A stretch of 64,000 nt of DNA from Acinetobacter sp. 10FS3-1 (GTDB lineage: Bacteria; Pseudomonadota; Gammaproteobacteria; Pseudomonadales; Moraxellaceae), in contig NZ_CP039143.1 in assembly GCF_013343215.1 (NCBI RefSeq), forward strand, positions 2,728,001-2,792,000. The letters are read 5' to 3'. The position numbers and the translations under genes were made by a program. The notes beneath the pieces were generated by a model. That model saw only the letters and a program-made list of their open reading frames with translations. It made no database searches and was not told where the DNA came from. Below are positions 22,978 to 32,366 of the stretch, one piece after another (positions within the stretch are counted from its first letter, which is position 1; each line of letters opens with the position of its first letter).

Positions 22978-25002
22978 TTAGAACTTCATACTGATTCGTG
23001 CCCAGTAATTGCGGCCCATATTATTAAATTGCTGATCACTTGCAAATCCATCTCCAAAACCTGCATTACCCATTTTATTTAAATGCTCTGTATAGGTTTT
23101 ATCTAATACGTTATCAATACCAACCGACAAATCTATATCCTTCGTTAAGTTGTATGAGCCGTTAATAGACAATGTCGTAAACCCAGCACTTTTTTTCAGG
23201 TCATAACCAACAATGTTACCTTCGTTTTGACTAATACGATTTTGCCCATCGACTAGGCGCCACAATAATCCAAAATTATATTTGTCTTGCACATAACGTA
23301 AATTCACACGCGCTTCTAAAGGTGAAATTTGTGGTAACGGCGTATTGTCTGTAGTGTTTTTACCCCAAGCATACATGGTACTCACATCTGCCTGAATTGC
23401 ATTTGTAAATTGATAACCAACACCTGCTTCAGCTCCTGCAATAGTTGCATCCACATTTCGAGTATGAGCTTGCAACATTTTCATATGCCCTGTTGATGGC
23501 AAATATGTTGTAAGAACATAATCATTAATGAGGCCTGCATATGCAGAAACCCAAGAACTTAAAGCTCCATGTTGATGTTGATATCCCGTATCTAACTGTA
23601 AAGTCTTCTCGGTATCAATATTGTTAAAAGTATTTGGATTTCCATTACCAGATTTAGGACTAAATAACTCCCAATAATCTGGCATCCGTTCAACATATCC
23701 CAAACCGATATATGTTTTGCCATCCTCATGGTCTGGGTGTGTATTTTCCAAACGAATGAAACCACTTGGCAAGGTTTCTTTACGTTGTTGAGCCGTTTGT
23801 ACTGCGTCTACTTCGACCTGATCAACACGTACACCTGTGACTAACTTATTTTGATCGTTGAGTTGATAGCTCAATTCACCAAAACCACCATAAGATTGAA
23901 ATTCCATATCGGTCAGAACAGGCTTAGTCAGATAAGAGCCTTGTTTATCTGTTTTGCGAATACCATGTTCATTATTTTGGGTATCTATACCTGTAATAAA
24001 CTGTAATTTATCCCACTCATGTGTCACAGCCATACGTGCATTTAAGGTTTTACGCGTTACATTGGTTGCCATTTCCATCATAGGTTTGGCGCGTAAACTA
24101 TAATTATCCATGACATGATCATTAAAGTTATAGTTCACCTGTGCTTCAACTTTCTTCAAAGTCTCAGTGACATTGTTCTTTTCAACACGTAAGCCCACAC
24201 TCTCACGTGCAAACTTTGAACCATCCATGCCACGACCTGCATACACGGCTTCACCATTGGCCTTACCACCTGTCAGTTCTACCCAGGTATCTTCATCCGG
24301 TATCCAACCGAGTGCGATATCGGTATTCCAGCGCTCCCAGTCTGAAGGGACTGTGTTGCCATCGCCATCTTGATAACTATCCGATACTGAACGGTTAGCA
24401 TTCAAACGGATATATTTTTTCTCGTCTCCTGCAGCAGCTTCAATATTATGGTCTAGACGGCCAAATGAACCCATTAAGACACTGGCTTGACCACGGTAGT
24501 TTTGATCGTCATCAAACTGTTCAGGTGTACGCTCAAAAATCACGGTTGCCGCTGAACCGGTATTGGCATATTGCACCGTTTGCGGTCCTTTAATCACCGA
24601 AATACGGTCATAGCTTTCCGGAGAAATATAAGAGGTCGGTGAATCCATTCGACTCGGACAGGCGCCCAGGTTTTCGGTGCCATCGGTCAAGATTTTGATG
24701 CGTGAACCAAACATGCCACGGAAGGTCACATCGCCATTGGTCCCGGCTCCACTATTCACTGCACTAAAGCCGACAATGCTTTGCAGATAATCCGCACCAT
24801 CGGTGGCTGGAATTGGTTGAATGGGCTGTTTAGGATCGGCACTGACTATCAGGCCATTGGCCTCATTACCCGCAGCGGAGGTCACCACAATAGGAGCCAG
24901 TGTGTGTAGCACTTTCGCCTCATCTGCAAATACCACACCTGAAGTACACGCAACAGCAATCGCAGCCGCAAGGGGCTGTAAATAAAATTTTGGCTGAGCC
25001 AT
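22978..25002 (-). CDS. oprC: TonB-dependent copper receptor, OprC family
   Basis: A 674-residue outer-membrane receptor with signal peptide (cleavage after VVFA, about residue 26), an N-terminal plug domain (residues about 40-155, ending VIKGPQTVQYANTGSAATVIFE) and a 22-strand barrel ending in the aromatic residue Phe (RISMKF). The copper ligands described for Pseudomonas OprC, a CxxxM and an HxM about 180 residues later, are present here as CPSRM (Cys115, Met119) and HVM (His296, Met298). I chose the ATG at 25002 over a GTG four codons earlier because AGTGAG sits seven bases upstream. A DUF2946 gene lies directly upstream on the same strand, the usual partner. It probably takes up copper or a copper complex; regulation is not visible. 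Confidence 0.9.
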   Translation of the reverse strand: MAQPKFYLQPLAAAIAVACTSGVVFADEAKVLHTLAPIVVTSAAGNEANGLIVSADPKQPIQPIPATDGADYLQSIVGFSAVNSGAGTNGDVTFRGMFGSRIKILTDGTENLGACPSRMDSPTSYISPESYDRISVIKGPQTVQYANTGSAATVIFERTPEQFDDDQNYRGQASVLMGSFGRLDHNIEAAAGDEKKYIRLNANRSVSDSYQDGDGNTVPSDWERWNTDIALGWIPDEDTWVELTGGKANGEAVYAGRGMDGSKFARESVGLRVEKNNVTETLKKVEAQVNYNFNDHVMDNYSLRAKPMMEMATNVTRKTLNARMAVTHEWDKLQFITGIDTQNNEHGIRKTDKQGSYLTKPVLTDMEFQSYGGFGELSYQLNDQNKLVTGVRVDQVEVDAVQTAQQRKETLPSGFIRLENTHPDHEDGKTYIGLGYVERMPDYWELFSPKSGNGNPNTFNNIDTEKTLQLDTGYQHQHGALSSWVSAYAGLINDYVLTTYLPSTGHMKMLQAHTRNVDATIAGAEAGVGYQFTNAIQADVSTMYAWGKNTTDNTPLPQISPLEARVNLRYVQDKYNFGLLWRLVDGQNRISQNEGNIVGYDLKKSAGFTTLSINGSYNLTKDIDLSVGIDNVLDKTYTEHLNKMGNAGFGDGFASDQQFNNMGRNYWARISMKF

Positions 25003-25072
25003 TTTGTTTCTCACTTAAATCATAGATATAACTGTGCCTAAGTCAGTGAAGACCCGGCGTATCAAACAGGCT

Positions 25073-25495
25073 TTAAGTGAATGCTGGCGGAGCGCGGCCT
25101 TGAGGAATAAGAAAAAGTTGTTGAAGGACAAACCAGACATGTTTAAAGGCTTTTTCAAAAGCAATTAAACGGACCAGAATACGATCCAGAACTTCTTGCA
25201 CTTCCAGCTCAGGCGGCAGGATCAGATTGCCGTAGACCGTACAGTACTGGCATTGATGACTCGGATCGTGGTGATCATGCCCAGCGCTCTGCTCTATCAC
25301 AGAATGGGATTCAAGATGGGAAGAGTCGGCATGACTAGCAGACGAATGCTGAGTTACCGGCGATAAAAGTGCGCGCGTAATGGTTTCACAGACCGGTGCA
25401 ACCTGATATTGCTCCGGCAGCAAAGGCTGTAAAAAAACAGCAATCTGTAAAAAAACAGCCACTAGAGAAAGCAGCAGTCCACCACGCAATACCAT
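25073..25495 (-). CDS. DUF2946 domain-containing protein
   Basis: A 140-residue protein with an N-terminal hydrophobic segment (residues about 5-24) acting as signal or anchor. A His-rich middle (GHDHHDPSHQCQYC, residues about 74-87) gives the DUF2946 hallmark CQYC, and the C-terminal signature PQGRAPPAF is typical. The family occurs beside TonB-dependent copper or heme receptors and is thought to handle the metal; no activity is established. The His/Cys cluster could bind copper, which is inference. It is followed after 70 bases by the OprC-like receptor and is probably co-transcribed. Confidence 0.8.
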   Translation of the reverse strand: MVLRGGLLLSLVAVFLQIAVFLQPLLPEQYQVAPVCETITRALLSPVTQHSSASHADSSHLESHSVIEQSAGHDHHDPSHQCQYCTVYGNLILPPELEVQEVLDRILVRLIAFEKAFKHVWFVLQQLFLIPQGRAPPAFT

Positions 25496-25598
25496 GATTG
25501 GCTAGCCCTACAAAACAGCAGATACTGAAAATTTGCCTGGCAGAGTATAACAAAGCCCAATCGAAATTGGGCTAAATTTATTCAAAAGAGCTGGAACT

Positions 25599-26129
25599 TT
25601 AACGTTTTACCGCAACTTTGGCTTTTTCACGCTGGCGGGCTGCTTTCTCAATTTTTTCACGTGCACGCTGACGTTTTAATGGCGACAAATAGTCCACAAA
25701 CAGCTTGCCATTTAAGTGATCCATTTCATGTTGAATACACACAGCGAGAAGTCCATCAGCTTCTATCTCAAATGCTTGACCTTCAAGATTAATTGCCTCG
25801 ATTTTTACACGTGACGGACGCTCAACTTTATCGTATATTTGAGGAACTGACAGACAGCCTTCTTCATAAGGCTGGGTTTCTTCAGTTAGTGGTGTAATTT
25901 TGGGGTTAATAAACACCATCGGTTGATCTTTATCTTCAGACAGGTCCATCACAATCAGCTGAATATGACGATCGACTTGAGTCGCAGCAAGTCCAATACC
26001 TGGCGCTTCGTACATGGTCTCAAACATATCTGCAGCGAGCTGACGAATCTCATCAGTGACTTCTTCGACTGGTTGTGCAATGGTGCGAAGACGGGGGTCC
26101 GGGAAACTTAAAATAGGTAATAAGGCCAT
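25599..26129 (-). CDS. def: Peptide deformylase
   Basis: A 176-residue metalloenzyme that removes the formyl group from nascent N-terminal fMet. All three motifs are seen: GIGLAATQ (motif I, residues about 46-53), EGCLS (motif II, about 91-95, Cys is a metal ligand) and QHEMDHLNG (motif III, about 133-141, His ligands and catalytic Glu). The basic C-terminal tail ([15 protein letters not shown]) is normal. It is divergent from the LysM gene, the conserved def / lysM-dprA-tsaC layout of gammaproteobacteria. Confidence 0.96.
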   Translation of the reverse strand: MALLPILSFPDPRLRTIAQPVEEVTDEIRQLAADMFETMYEAPGIGLAATQVDRHIQLIVMDLSEDKDQPMVFINPKITPLTEETQPYEEGCLSVPQIYDKVERPSRVKIEAINLEGQAFEIEADGLLAVCIQHEMDHLNGKLFVDYLSPLKRQRAREKIEKAARQREKAKVAVKR

Positions 26130-26249
26130 ACTGCGTCCTCAACTATGCCATTGATCAAAAAACCAAATGAAGGGAATGCTTCATCAAAAAAATGTGTGTA
26201 AGATCGTTATTATAACGCAACTACAGACATAATTTTAGGAATTATGATA

Positions 26250-27404
26250 ATGAAAAAGGTTTTGAAGGGCATGCCATTTTTTAGGGCCCCGGGGTTTAAA
26301 AAACATGTGCTCGTACTCGCAGTTTGTATGGGCTTGGGGCTAGGAACAATTCACACCGCTGGGGCAGCGCCTACACGTAACGTCAATCCACCGAGCCTAA
26401 AAGCCAATGCACCACAAGTCTATGTAGTGAAAAAAGGCGATACGCTGTGGGATATTTCCAAACGATTCCTCAAAAATCCTGTACGTTGGCCGGAAATTTG
26501 GGCCAGTAATAAGCATGTGAAAAATCCACACTGGATTTTCCCGGGTGACCGCCTGCTGATGTGTGATTACCAAGGCCGTCCAATTATTGGTAAAGATGAA
26601 GGTGATGGCTGTGCAGGCATTATCAGCCGTTATATCGGTAGCACCGCGCTGCAACCACAGGTTCGGGTAGAATCTTTAAATAATACCATTCCGGTGATTC
26701 CGCTTGAACATATCAAGCAATGGCTGGAACGTAGCACGATTATTGCCCCGGAATCTCTGACCGGAACCCCTTATATTTTAGGAACAGCAGACCAGCGTGT
26801 ACTGGCAGGCAAAGGCCAGAAAGTATATAGCCGCGGTAAAGGGATTGTGGCCGGTCAGCGTTATGGGGTGTATCGTGAAGCTGAACCTTATATGCTTACC
26901 GATGCCAAAGGGAATAAATACAATGCCGGCCAGGAGCTGATACAGGTCGCGTCAGCGATTGCGGTACGCAATGAAAATGACATCAGTACTCTGGAATTGA
27001 CCGATACCTATACTGCTGAAGTGCGTCGCGGTGACCGTGTCCTGCCAGAATATGATCCGATGTTACCGACCCTGTTTTATCCAACCAATGCTGAAAATGT
27101 AACCTCTGGTGGCCAGATTGTGCGTGTACTGGGTTCAATCGGTACAGCTGCACGACATAGTGTGGTCACGATTGACCGTGGTACCACGCATGGGTTACAG
27201 GCCGGCCATGTGCTGAGTGTGAACCAGAAAGGTGAAGTCGTGACCGACCCGAAAACCAAGGAGCGTATTCAGTTACCGGGTGAGCGTATTGGCAATATCA
27301 TGGTCTTCAAGGCATTTGATCAGCTGAGCTATGCTTATGTACTTGAAAGTGAGCTGCCAATCAAGGTTGGGGCAGCGGTTCAGCCTCCATTGCTGGATGA
27401 ATAA
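26250..27404 (+). CDS. LysM peptidoglycan-binding domain protein
   Basis: A 384-residue exported protein. A signal peptide (about residues 18-39, ending AGAA) precedes a LysM domain at residues about 50-100 (YVVKKGDTLWDISKRFLKNPVRWPEIW...HWIFPGDRL). The remainder is a long domain found in LysM proteins next to dprA, with no enzyme motif I can name. It is expected to bind peptidoglycan in the periplasm. I chose the second ATG (26250) because AGGA is nine bases upstream; the first ATG (26244) is too close to it. It is the first gene of a probable operon with dprA and tsaC. Confidence 0.85.
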   Translation: MKKVLKGMPFFRAPGFKKHVLVLAVCMGLGLGTIHTAGAAPTRNVNPPSLKANAPQVYVVKKGDTLWDISKRFLKNPVRWPEIWASNKHVKNPHWIFPGDRLLMCDYQGRPIIGKDEGDGCAGIISRYIGSTALQPQVRVESLNNTIPVIPLEHIKQWLERSTIIAPESLTGTPYILGTADQRVLAGKGQKVYSRGKGIVAGQRYGVYREAEPYMLTDAKGNKYNAGQELIQVASAIAVRNENDISTLELTDTYTAEVRRGDRVLPEYDPMLPTLFYPTNAENVTSGGQIVRVLGSIGTAARHSVVTIDRGTTHGLQAGHVLSVNQKGEVVTDPKTKERIQLPGERIGNIMVFKAFDQLSYAYVLESELPIKVGAAVQPPLLDE

Positions 27405-27493
27405 TTTATAGTACTTGAGAGATGCTGCTGAAAACAGCAGTATCTCCCTCCTCCACATTTCATAATAATAAGAAAACAGGTAAAGGTCTCGAC

Positions 27494-28633
27494 ATGTTGA
27501 AGTCCTTCTCGGCTGCGCAACTGGACATGATCAGTTTATGGTATCTGGTCCAGCATTCTCTGCCCAGTTTCTATAAAATCCGGCAGCACTATTCTCATCT
27601 GGGCGATGCCCTGCATCCTGATCAGGCACCCATCTGGCAAGCCTTAGGCATTCATGCCAATCATGTACAGCGGCTGAAAGAGTTTCAGCTCGAAGCTTCA
27701 CAACAAAAGTTTCAGCAAAGTTTGCAGAGCATTCAACGTGATAGTGACTTCATTCTGTTAGACAGTGATCCTCATTATCCGCAGCAGTTAAGCCCCTATA
27801 ATGATCGTCCGCCGATTCTATTTGGCCAGGGTCGGCCAGATTGTTTGTTACAGGCACAGATTGCTCTGGTGGGCAGTCGCAAGCCCAGTGCGCATGGCCG
27901 TCAGGTCGCTTATGATTTTGCCAGTTATCTGAGCGAACAGGGTTTTTATATTAATAGCGGACTTGCACAAGGGATTGATGAAGCCGCCCATCGCGCCGGA
28001 CTGCAACAGCAAGGCACCATTGCAGTAATGGGAACCGGCCTGGACCAGACTTATCCGGCCCAGCATCAGCAGCTGCGCCAGCAAATTATTGCTGAGGGTG
28101 GAGCTGTCATTAGCGAATTTTTACCCAATACCCCGCCCTTACAACACCATTTCCCACGGCGCAACCGGATTGTCAGTGGGCTGAGTCTCGGCATTATCGT
28201 GGCAGAGGCCACCTTAAAAAGTGGCTCGCTCATTACGGCCAAACTGGCTGCGGAGCAAGGCAAAACAGTCTTTGCCATTCCGGGGCATATTTATAGTGAG
28301 CATCATCAGGGTTGTCATCAACTGATTCGTGAAGGAGCCATTTTAGTTGATCATCCCGAGCAGGTGATTGAAGATCTGGCCCTGCCGACCCAATGGCAAG
28401 CCCTGCAAAACTCCATCAAAAATGAAACAGCAGCACATGAGCCGTCTTACATTCCGCAACATCTGATCTCCCTGTATAACCAGCTGGACTGGGTTGGACA
28501 AGATCTGGATCATTTAAGCAGTCAGCTCAGGCAAGATGTCGCTACTCTTACCAGCCAGCTGATGGAACTTGAGCTTTTGGGCTTTAGTACCCAGCAAGCC
28601 GGCATGTATCTGCGTTGTCGTGTACTTAAATAA
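27494..28633 (+). CDS. dprA: DNA-processing protein DprA (natural transformation)
   Basis: A 379-residue protein. The Rossmann-like DprA core (residues about 80-290) holds ALVGSRKPSAHGRQVA, SGLAQGIDEAAH, GTGLDQTYP, FPRRNRIVSGLS and EATLKSGSLITAKLA. An N-terminal helical domain and a C-terminal winged-helix domain (about 320-379) complete it. DprA loads RecA onto incoming single-stranded DNA during transformation, consistent with natural competence in Acinetobacter. The ATG at 27494 follows AAAGG and is preferred over the far upstream start. It lies between the LysM and tsaC genes. Confidence 0.93.
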   Translation: MLKSFSAAQLDMISLWYLVQHSLPSFYKIRQHYSHLGDALHPDQAPIWQALGIHANHVQRLKEFQLEASQQKFQQSLQSIQRDSDFILLDSDPHYPQQLSPYNDRPPILFGQGRPDCLLQAQIALVGSRKPSAHGRQVAYDFASYLSEQGFYINSGLAQGIDEAAHRAGLQQQGTIAVMGTGLDQTYPAQHQQLRQQIIAEGGAVISEFLPNTPPLQHHFPRRNRIVSGLSLGIIVAEATLKSGSLITAKLAAEQGKTVFAIPGHIYSEHHQGCHQLIREGAILVDHPEQVIEDLALPTQWQALQNSIKNETAAHEPSYIPQHLISLYNQLDWVGQDLDHLSSQLRQDVATLTSQLMELELLGFSTQQAGMYLRCRVLK

Positions 28634-28674
28634 GGTTCACAATAGGCCTTTGTCGTTTTTAGTAAGGTACTCAC

Positions 28675-29244
28675 ATGATCACCACCTCTGTTTCCGAAGC
28701 AGCGACCTGTCTAAAAGCTGGACAAGTTCTGGCATATCCTACAGAGGCTGTTTGGGGGCTGGGTTGCGACCCTTATAATGAACAGGCATTTCACCAGATT
28801 TTAAAGCTGAAACAGCGCCCGGTTGAAAAAGGCGTTATTTTGTTGGCGGCGCATATTGCTCAGGTGGAACATCTGTTGGGGGAGTTGAGCGAGGAAATGC
28901 GTGAAAAGGTGATTGAATCCTGGAGTAATAACCGACCAGCAGAACGTGCAATTACCTGGTTATTACCCGCCCATGATGACATTCCTACCTGGATTAAAGG
29001 CCAGCATCCCAAAGTAGCAGTACGGGTCACCAGTCATTCACTATGTGTCGCCCTCTGTCAGGCTTTTGGCGGCTTTATTGTCTCCACCAGTGCCAACCCT
29101 GCGGGTCTGGAACCCGCGCGTTCCCTACAAGATGCGATTGGCTATTTTCAGCAGGATTTAAATTATTTAAATGGTGACTTGGGCTTGAGTCAGGAACCAA
29201 GCCGGATCATTGATGCCGTTACCGGAGAAATCATTCGAGACTAA
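28675..29244 (+). CDS. tsaC: Threonylcarbamoyl-AMP synthase (Sua5/YciO/YrdC)
   Basis: A 189-residue enzyme. It makes threonylcarbamoyl-AMP from Thr, bicarbonate and ATP for the t6A modification at position 37 of ANN-decoding tRNAs. Family motifs are AYPTEAVWGLGCDPYNEQAF (residues about 22-41), KQRPVEKGVILLAA, and VSTSANPAGLEPARS near residue 138, with SRIIDAVTGEIIRD at the end. It is the TsaC type, without the C-terminal Sua5 extension. It follows dprA after about 40 bases, probably in one transcript. Confidence 0.93.
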   Translation: MITTSVSEAATCLKAGQVLAYPTEAVWGLGCDPYNEQAFHQILKLKQRPVEKGVILLAAHIAQVEHLLGELSEEMREKVIESWSNNRPAERAITWLLPAHDDIPTWIKGQHPKVAVRVTSHSLCVALCQAFGGFIVSTSANPAGLEPARSLQDAIGYFQQDLNYLNGDLGLSQEPSRIIDAVTGEIIRD

Positions 29245-29683
29245 AGTCATACCCAAGCTTTAAACTTCATCAAGACCGACTAAAGTTTTAAGACAAAAAA
29301 AAGCTCAACCATATAGGGATGGCTGAGCATAAAAAAGGATGTGTATAAATCACATCCAGAGGGTACAAAAAATCTCTGGGAGTCTGATAAAACAAGGATT
29401 TTTTTGCTTCATCATTCTCGATGGGCGTATTATGAGAGAAATGCTTCAGAACAACAAGTATATAAAAAATATCATCTAAGACATTTTAACTATTAATAAA
29501 TAAAAAATTTTAACTTATATTAAAAATATCTTACTCTTTCTATTCTGTTTTTAAAATAAAGCTATATTTTTATTATTGATATAACCCTTCAAAATTACCC
29601 ATTTAGCAACCAATTTCAATAAAAATCTACTTTTCGTTTGATTGAATTTCAACCAAACGATCTTTTGAGCCACACAAAACAGC
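29245..29683. other. AT-rich spacer between tsaC and the EamA gene
   Basis: 439 bases of mostly AT-rich sequence between convergent genes. Apart from the stem-loop at 29303-29328, no gene or repeat was recognised. Confidence 0.5.
29303..29328 (-). terminator. Terminator for the EamA-side transcript
   Basis: A 10-bp stem with one mismatch (GCTCAGCCAT / ATGGTTGAGC on the minus strand) followed by T8. It lies about 355 bases beyond the EamA stop. Confidence 0.65.
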
Positions 29684-30583
29684 TTAGGCCCACCTGATTT
29701 TAGGCTGATATTGCGCCAGTAAAATCCCCAGGAGAATAATAGCCCCGCCTATACTATGATAGATGGTCCAGCTTTCAGCCAGCCAGATACTGGCAATAAT
29801 CGCGGTAAAAACGGGCATCAGGTTCATGAAAATACTGGTCCGGTTGGGACCAATCTGCTGTACAGCCAGCATCCAGACCAGAGGCGCAATCAGCGAAGGA
29901 AAAATACCCGCATACAGCACACTGCTCAAGTTGGCAGTATTCAAACTGTCCAGCCCCAACCAGGCAATAAAGGGTAAATGATAGATCAGCGCGAAACCGA
30001 TCTGGATATACAGACTGATCAATAAAGGGATCTGTAATTGCCACTTCTTCAAAAACACCCCATAAAAGGCGTAGAAAAATACTGCAATCACCATTAGCAG
30101 GTCACCCCAATGGGCGCCATTTTGCCACAATGCAGTCAGGTCCCCCTGAGCCATCACATACATCAGACCACAAAACGATAAAATACTGCCGATAATGGCA
30201 AAATAATTCGGTATATCTTTTAGAATAAAAAAAGAGACCAGAATGGTAAATATCGGAATAAACGCATTAATTAGCCCCATATTGGTGGCTGTGGTGTAAT
30301 GTGCCGCGGTATAGGCCAAACCCTGATAAAGCACCATTCCAAATGCGCTCAATACCGCCAACTGTAACCAGTGTTGTCTAACAAGCTGACGTTGCTGCCA
30401 GACCTTACTTAACATAAATGGAGTCAGAATGAGAAAGGCAATCAGCCAGCGATAAAAACTGATACTGGCCGGAGAAATCAGGTCAGCTGCATAGCGTGTC
30501 ACCACAATATTTAATGACCAGATCATGACAGCCAGCACCGGCAAGGCAAATGCCCATGTCGGATTACGCAGATCGCTTGACAT
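29684..30583 (-). CDS. EamA/DMT family exporter
   Basis: A 299-residue protein with ten hydrophobic helices in two EamA repeats (about residues 10-140 and 155-295). It has the RhaT/YdcZ-like pattern WSLNIVVTRYAADLISPASISFYRW near the start and GPNRTSIFMNLMPVFTAIIASIWLAE in the second repeat. DMT proteins typically export amino acids or other metabolites; the substrate is unknown. The ATG at 30583 has GAGGTGAG directly upstream, so the GTG three codons earlier is less likely. It is divergent from an AraC regulator, which probably controls it. Confidence 0.82.
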   Translation of the reverse strand: MSSDLRNPTWAFALPVLAVMIWSLNIVVTRYAADLISPASISFYRWLIAFLILTPFMLSKVWQQRQLVRQHWLQLAVLSAFGMVLYQGLAYTAAHYTTATNMGLINAFIPIFTILVSFFILKDIPNYFAIIGSILSFCGLMYVMAQGDLTALWQNGAHWGDLLMVIAVFFYAFYGVFLKKWQLQIPLLISLYIQIGFALIYHLPFIAWLGLDSLNTANLSSVLYAGIFPSLIAPLVWMLAVQQIGPNRTSIFMNLMPVFTAIIASIWLAESWTIYHSIGGAIILLGILLAQYQPKIRWA

Positions 30584-30624
30584 TTTTCTCACCTCAACTT
30601 ATTCAAGCTCTTATTGTTATAGAA

Positions 30625-30656
30625 GTCTGAAATAATTGAAATACTGAATTTCAGAC
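30625..30656. promoter_or_regulatory. Inverted repeat between EamA and araC-type genes (candidate operator)
   Basis: Perfect 9-bp arms (GTCTGAAAT, 30625-30633; ATTTCAGAC, 30648-30656) with a 14-bp spacer. It sits in the 115-bp divergent promoter region. Confidence 0.45.
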
Positions 30657-30698
30657 ATCTATACTGTATAGAGGACATCTCGACGGATATTCAGAATA

Positions 30699-31460
30699 AT
30701 GCAAAAACCGGACTCTCCTACGCTTGATAGGCTGATTGAGATCAATCAGTTTTTTTATAAAAAAGATGAAGAGGTGGAACCCCACTCTTCCCTGTGGGGG
30801 GATTTTAATTTTAGTCTGGATGGTATTTTGGAGCTTCGTACTGAAAAACAGACCTTTCTGGCTCCTCCCAATTATGCCCTGTGGCTACCTCCCCAGACGG
30901 AGCATTGTTCTGTTGCGCTGGACCACGGCATCACCCATTTTATCTGCATCAGGATTCATCCCAGCTTATGTGAGCATCTTCCTCAGGACGTTACAACCTT
31001 CAGTATCCGGCCTTTTCTGTCTGTCTTGGTCAGGGAAATTCTGGAACACCCTCCTGCTACCGATAAGATGTATGTGCATCTTTTGCAGGTGCTGTTCGAC
31101 CAAATACTCCAAGCCGAAAGGTATGATGATTATTTACCGCAAAGCCAGCATCCGGTATTGCTTCCCGTCTTGCAGCAGCTTGCAGATCCTATGTTGTTTC
31201 AATATGGCTTACATAGCCTGCTCAAGCGATTCAGCCTGAGCGAACGGCAGATTTTACGTTTAAGCCAGCAGGAACTTGGCCTGCCTATTTCTGAATGGCG
31301 TAACCGTGCCAAAATTATTTATGCCATTGGACAAATTCGCCAAGGTACTTCCATCAAACGGCTTGCCTATGAGCTGGGTTATCAGCATAGCTCTAGCTTT
31401 ATCGCCTTTTTCAAACGCTATACCAACCAGACTCCCTCACAAATGCGCTCCTTAAATTAA
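30699..31460 (+). CDS. AraC family transcriptional regulator
   Basis: A 253-residue regulator with an N-terminal cupin-like effector region (residues about 10-110, with FLAPPNYALWLPPQTEHCS). The C-terminal AraC-type double helix-turn-helix is at about 155-250 (LSERQILRLSQQELGLPISEWR..., then GTSIKRLAYELGYQHSSSFIAFFKRYTNQTPSQMR, the canonical second HTH). It probably regulates the divergent EamA exporter, an arrangement common in this family; the effector is unknown. Confidence 0.87.
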   Translation: MQKPDSPTLDRLIEINQFFYKKDEEVEPHSSLWGDFNFSLDGILELRTEKQTFLAPPNYALWLPPQTEHCSVALDHGITHFICIRIHPSLCEHLPQDVTTFSIRPFLSVLVREILEHPPATDKMYVHLLQVLFDQILQAERYDDYLPQSQHPVLLPVLQQLADPMLFQYGLHSLLKRFSLSERQILRLSQQELGLPISEWRNRAKIIYAIGQIRQGTSIKRLAYELGYQHSSSFIAFFKRYTNQTPSQMRSLN

Positions 31461-31641
31461 ATATATATCAAATATTTATAATAAAATCTCAGTTCTGCTG
31501 TTTTTATCACGTATGATTTTTAAGTATAAAAAGTAAAGCGGTGTCTTGCTGTCTTTAAAGCGTGTTTAAATAAAAAATTGGTTTTTATAAAAACGCTCAT
31601 CTGCGAAATTTAATCTTACTTTTATACAGGGTACGCTTTGC

Positions 31642-32235
31642 ATGAAAAAATTACTTCTCACCACTGCCTGTATGGTAGGCCTGACACTTGCAGGCTGTAG
31701 TAAACCGACTGAGCCAGCTAAATCAGACCACACTCAAAGTACTACAGCGACTGCCTCTTCTACGCCTGCTCCCGCTACTTCAGGCAATATGACAACCAAT
31801 CAGCATGAAGATATCCGCAATGACTTGAATCATCTGCAAACCCTGACCAACTCCAAGGCAGAAACTGCCATGAATTTTCAAGACCGGATGATGAAAGCCG
31901 TACAGGCCAATAACCGTGATCAGATTCAAACTGTCATGAAGGATATGCAGGGCTTCATGACAGAATTTAATCGTGACCTAAAAACACTGTCACTGAAAAG
32001 CCAGGAAGTGCATGAACTTCGCAACAAGTTTATTCATTCAAATCAACTAGGACTAGAACTGACACGCCTGAGCACCGAAGCCAAACCAGATGAAGTTAAA
32101 ATTAAGCAGCTTCAACAACAGGTTATGAATGTACAAAACGATATTATGCGTGATGTACAAGCATTACAGGCCAAAATAAATCCACAACCAGCTCAACCAG
32201 CTCAACCAGCTCAACCAGCTCAACCAGCTCAATAA
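31642..32235 (+). CDS. Putative lipoprotein with coiled-coil region and PAQ repeat tail
   Basis: A 197-residue protein. The signal peptide has lipobox LAGC, so Cys19 is the lipidated residue. A Ser/Thr/Ala/Pro-rich linker is followed by a helical, coiled-coil-like domain (residues about 55-180) with LSLKSQEVHELRNKFIHSNQ. The C-terminus is five copies of Pro-Ala-Gln, encoded by a 9-bp tandem repeat. It is related to the lipoprotein at 33220-33807 (shared LKSQE motif and the same layout). I know of no assigned function; a cell-envelope location is the only safe inference. Confidence 0.75.
   Translation: MKKLLLTTACMVGLTLAGCSKPTEPAKSDHTQSTTATASSTPAPATSGNMTTNQHEDIRNDLNHLQTLTNSKAETAMNFQDRMMKAVQANNRDQIQTVMKDMQGFMTEFNRDLKTLSLKSQEVHELRNKFIHSNQLGLELTRLSTEAKPDEVKIKQLQQQVMNVQNDIMRDVQALQAKINPQPAQPAQPAQPAQPAQ
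32188..32232 (+). repeat. 9-bp tandem repeat, five copies
   Basis: CCAGCTCAA repeated five times without mismatch at the 3' end of the lipoprotein gene, just before TAA. Copy changes would stay in frame and only alter tail length. Confidence 0.95.
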
Positions 32236-32366
32236 TAAACCGGGCAGGTAGCTTCGGCCTGGCCTGCCCTAATCACAACCCCATCTAAAATCACTTGCTG
32301 CCTAGCGAGATTCCAGTTAAAAAGAACAGCCTAAAACTTTAATTTATATGCGATAAGGATGCATGC

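Noticed and set aside
32188..32232. Short repeat array, considered as CRISPR
   Set aside because: It is a 9-bp coding tandem repeat (Pro-Ala-Gln), without spacers.
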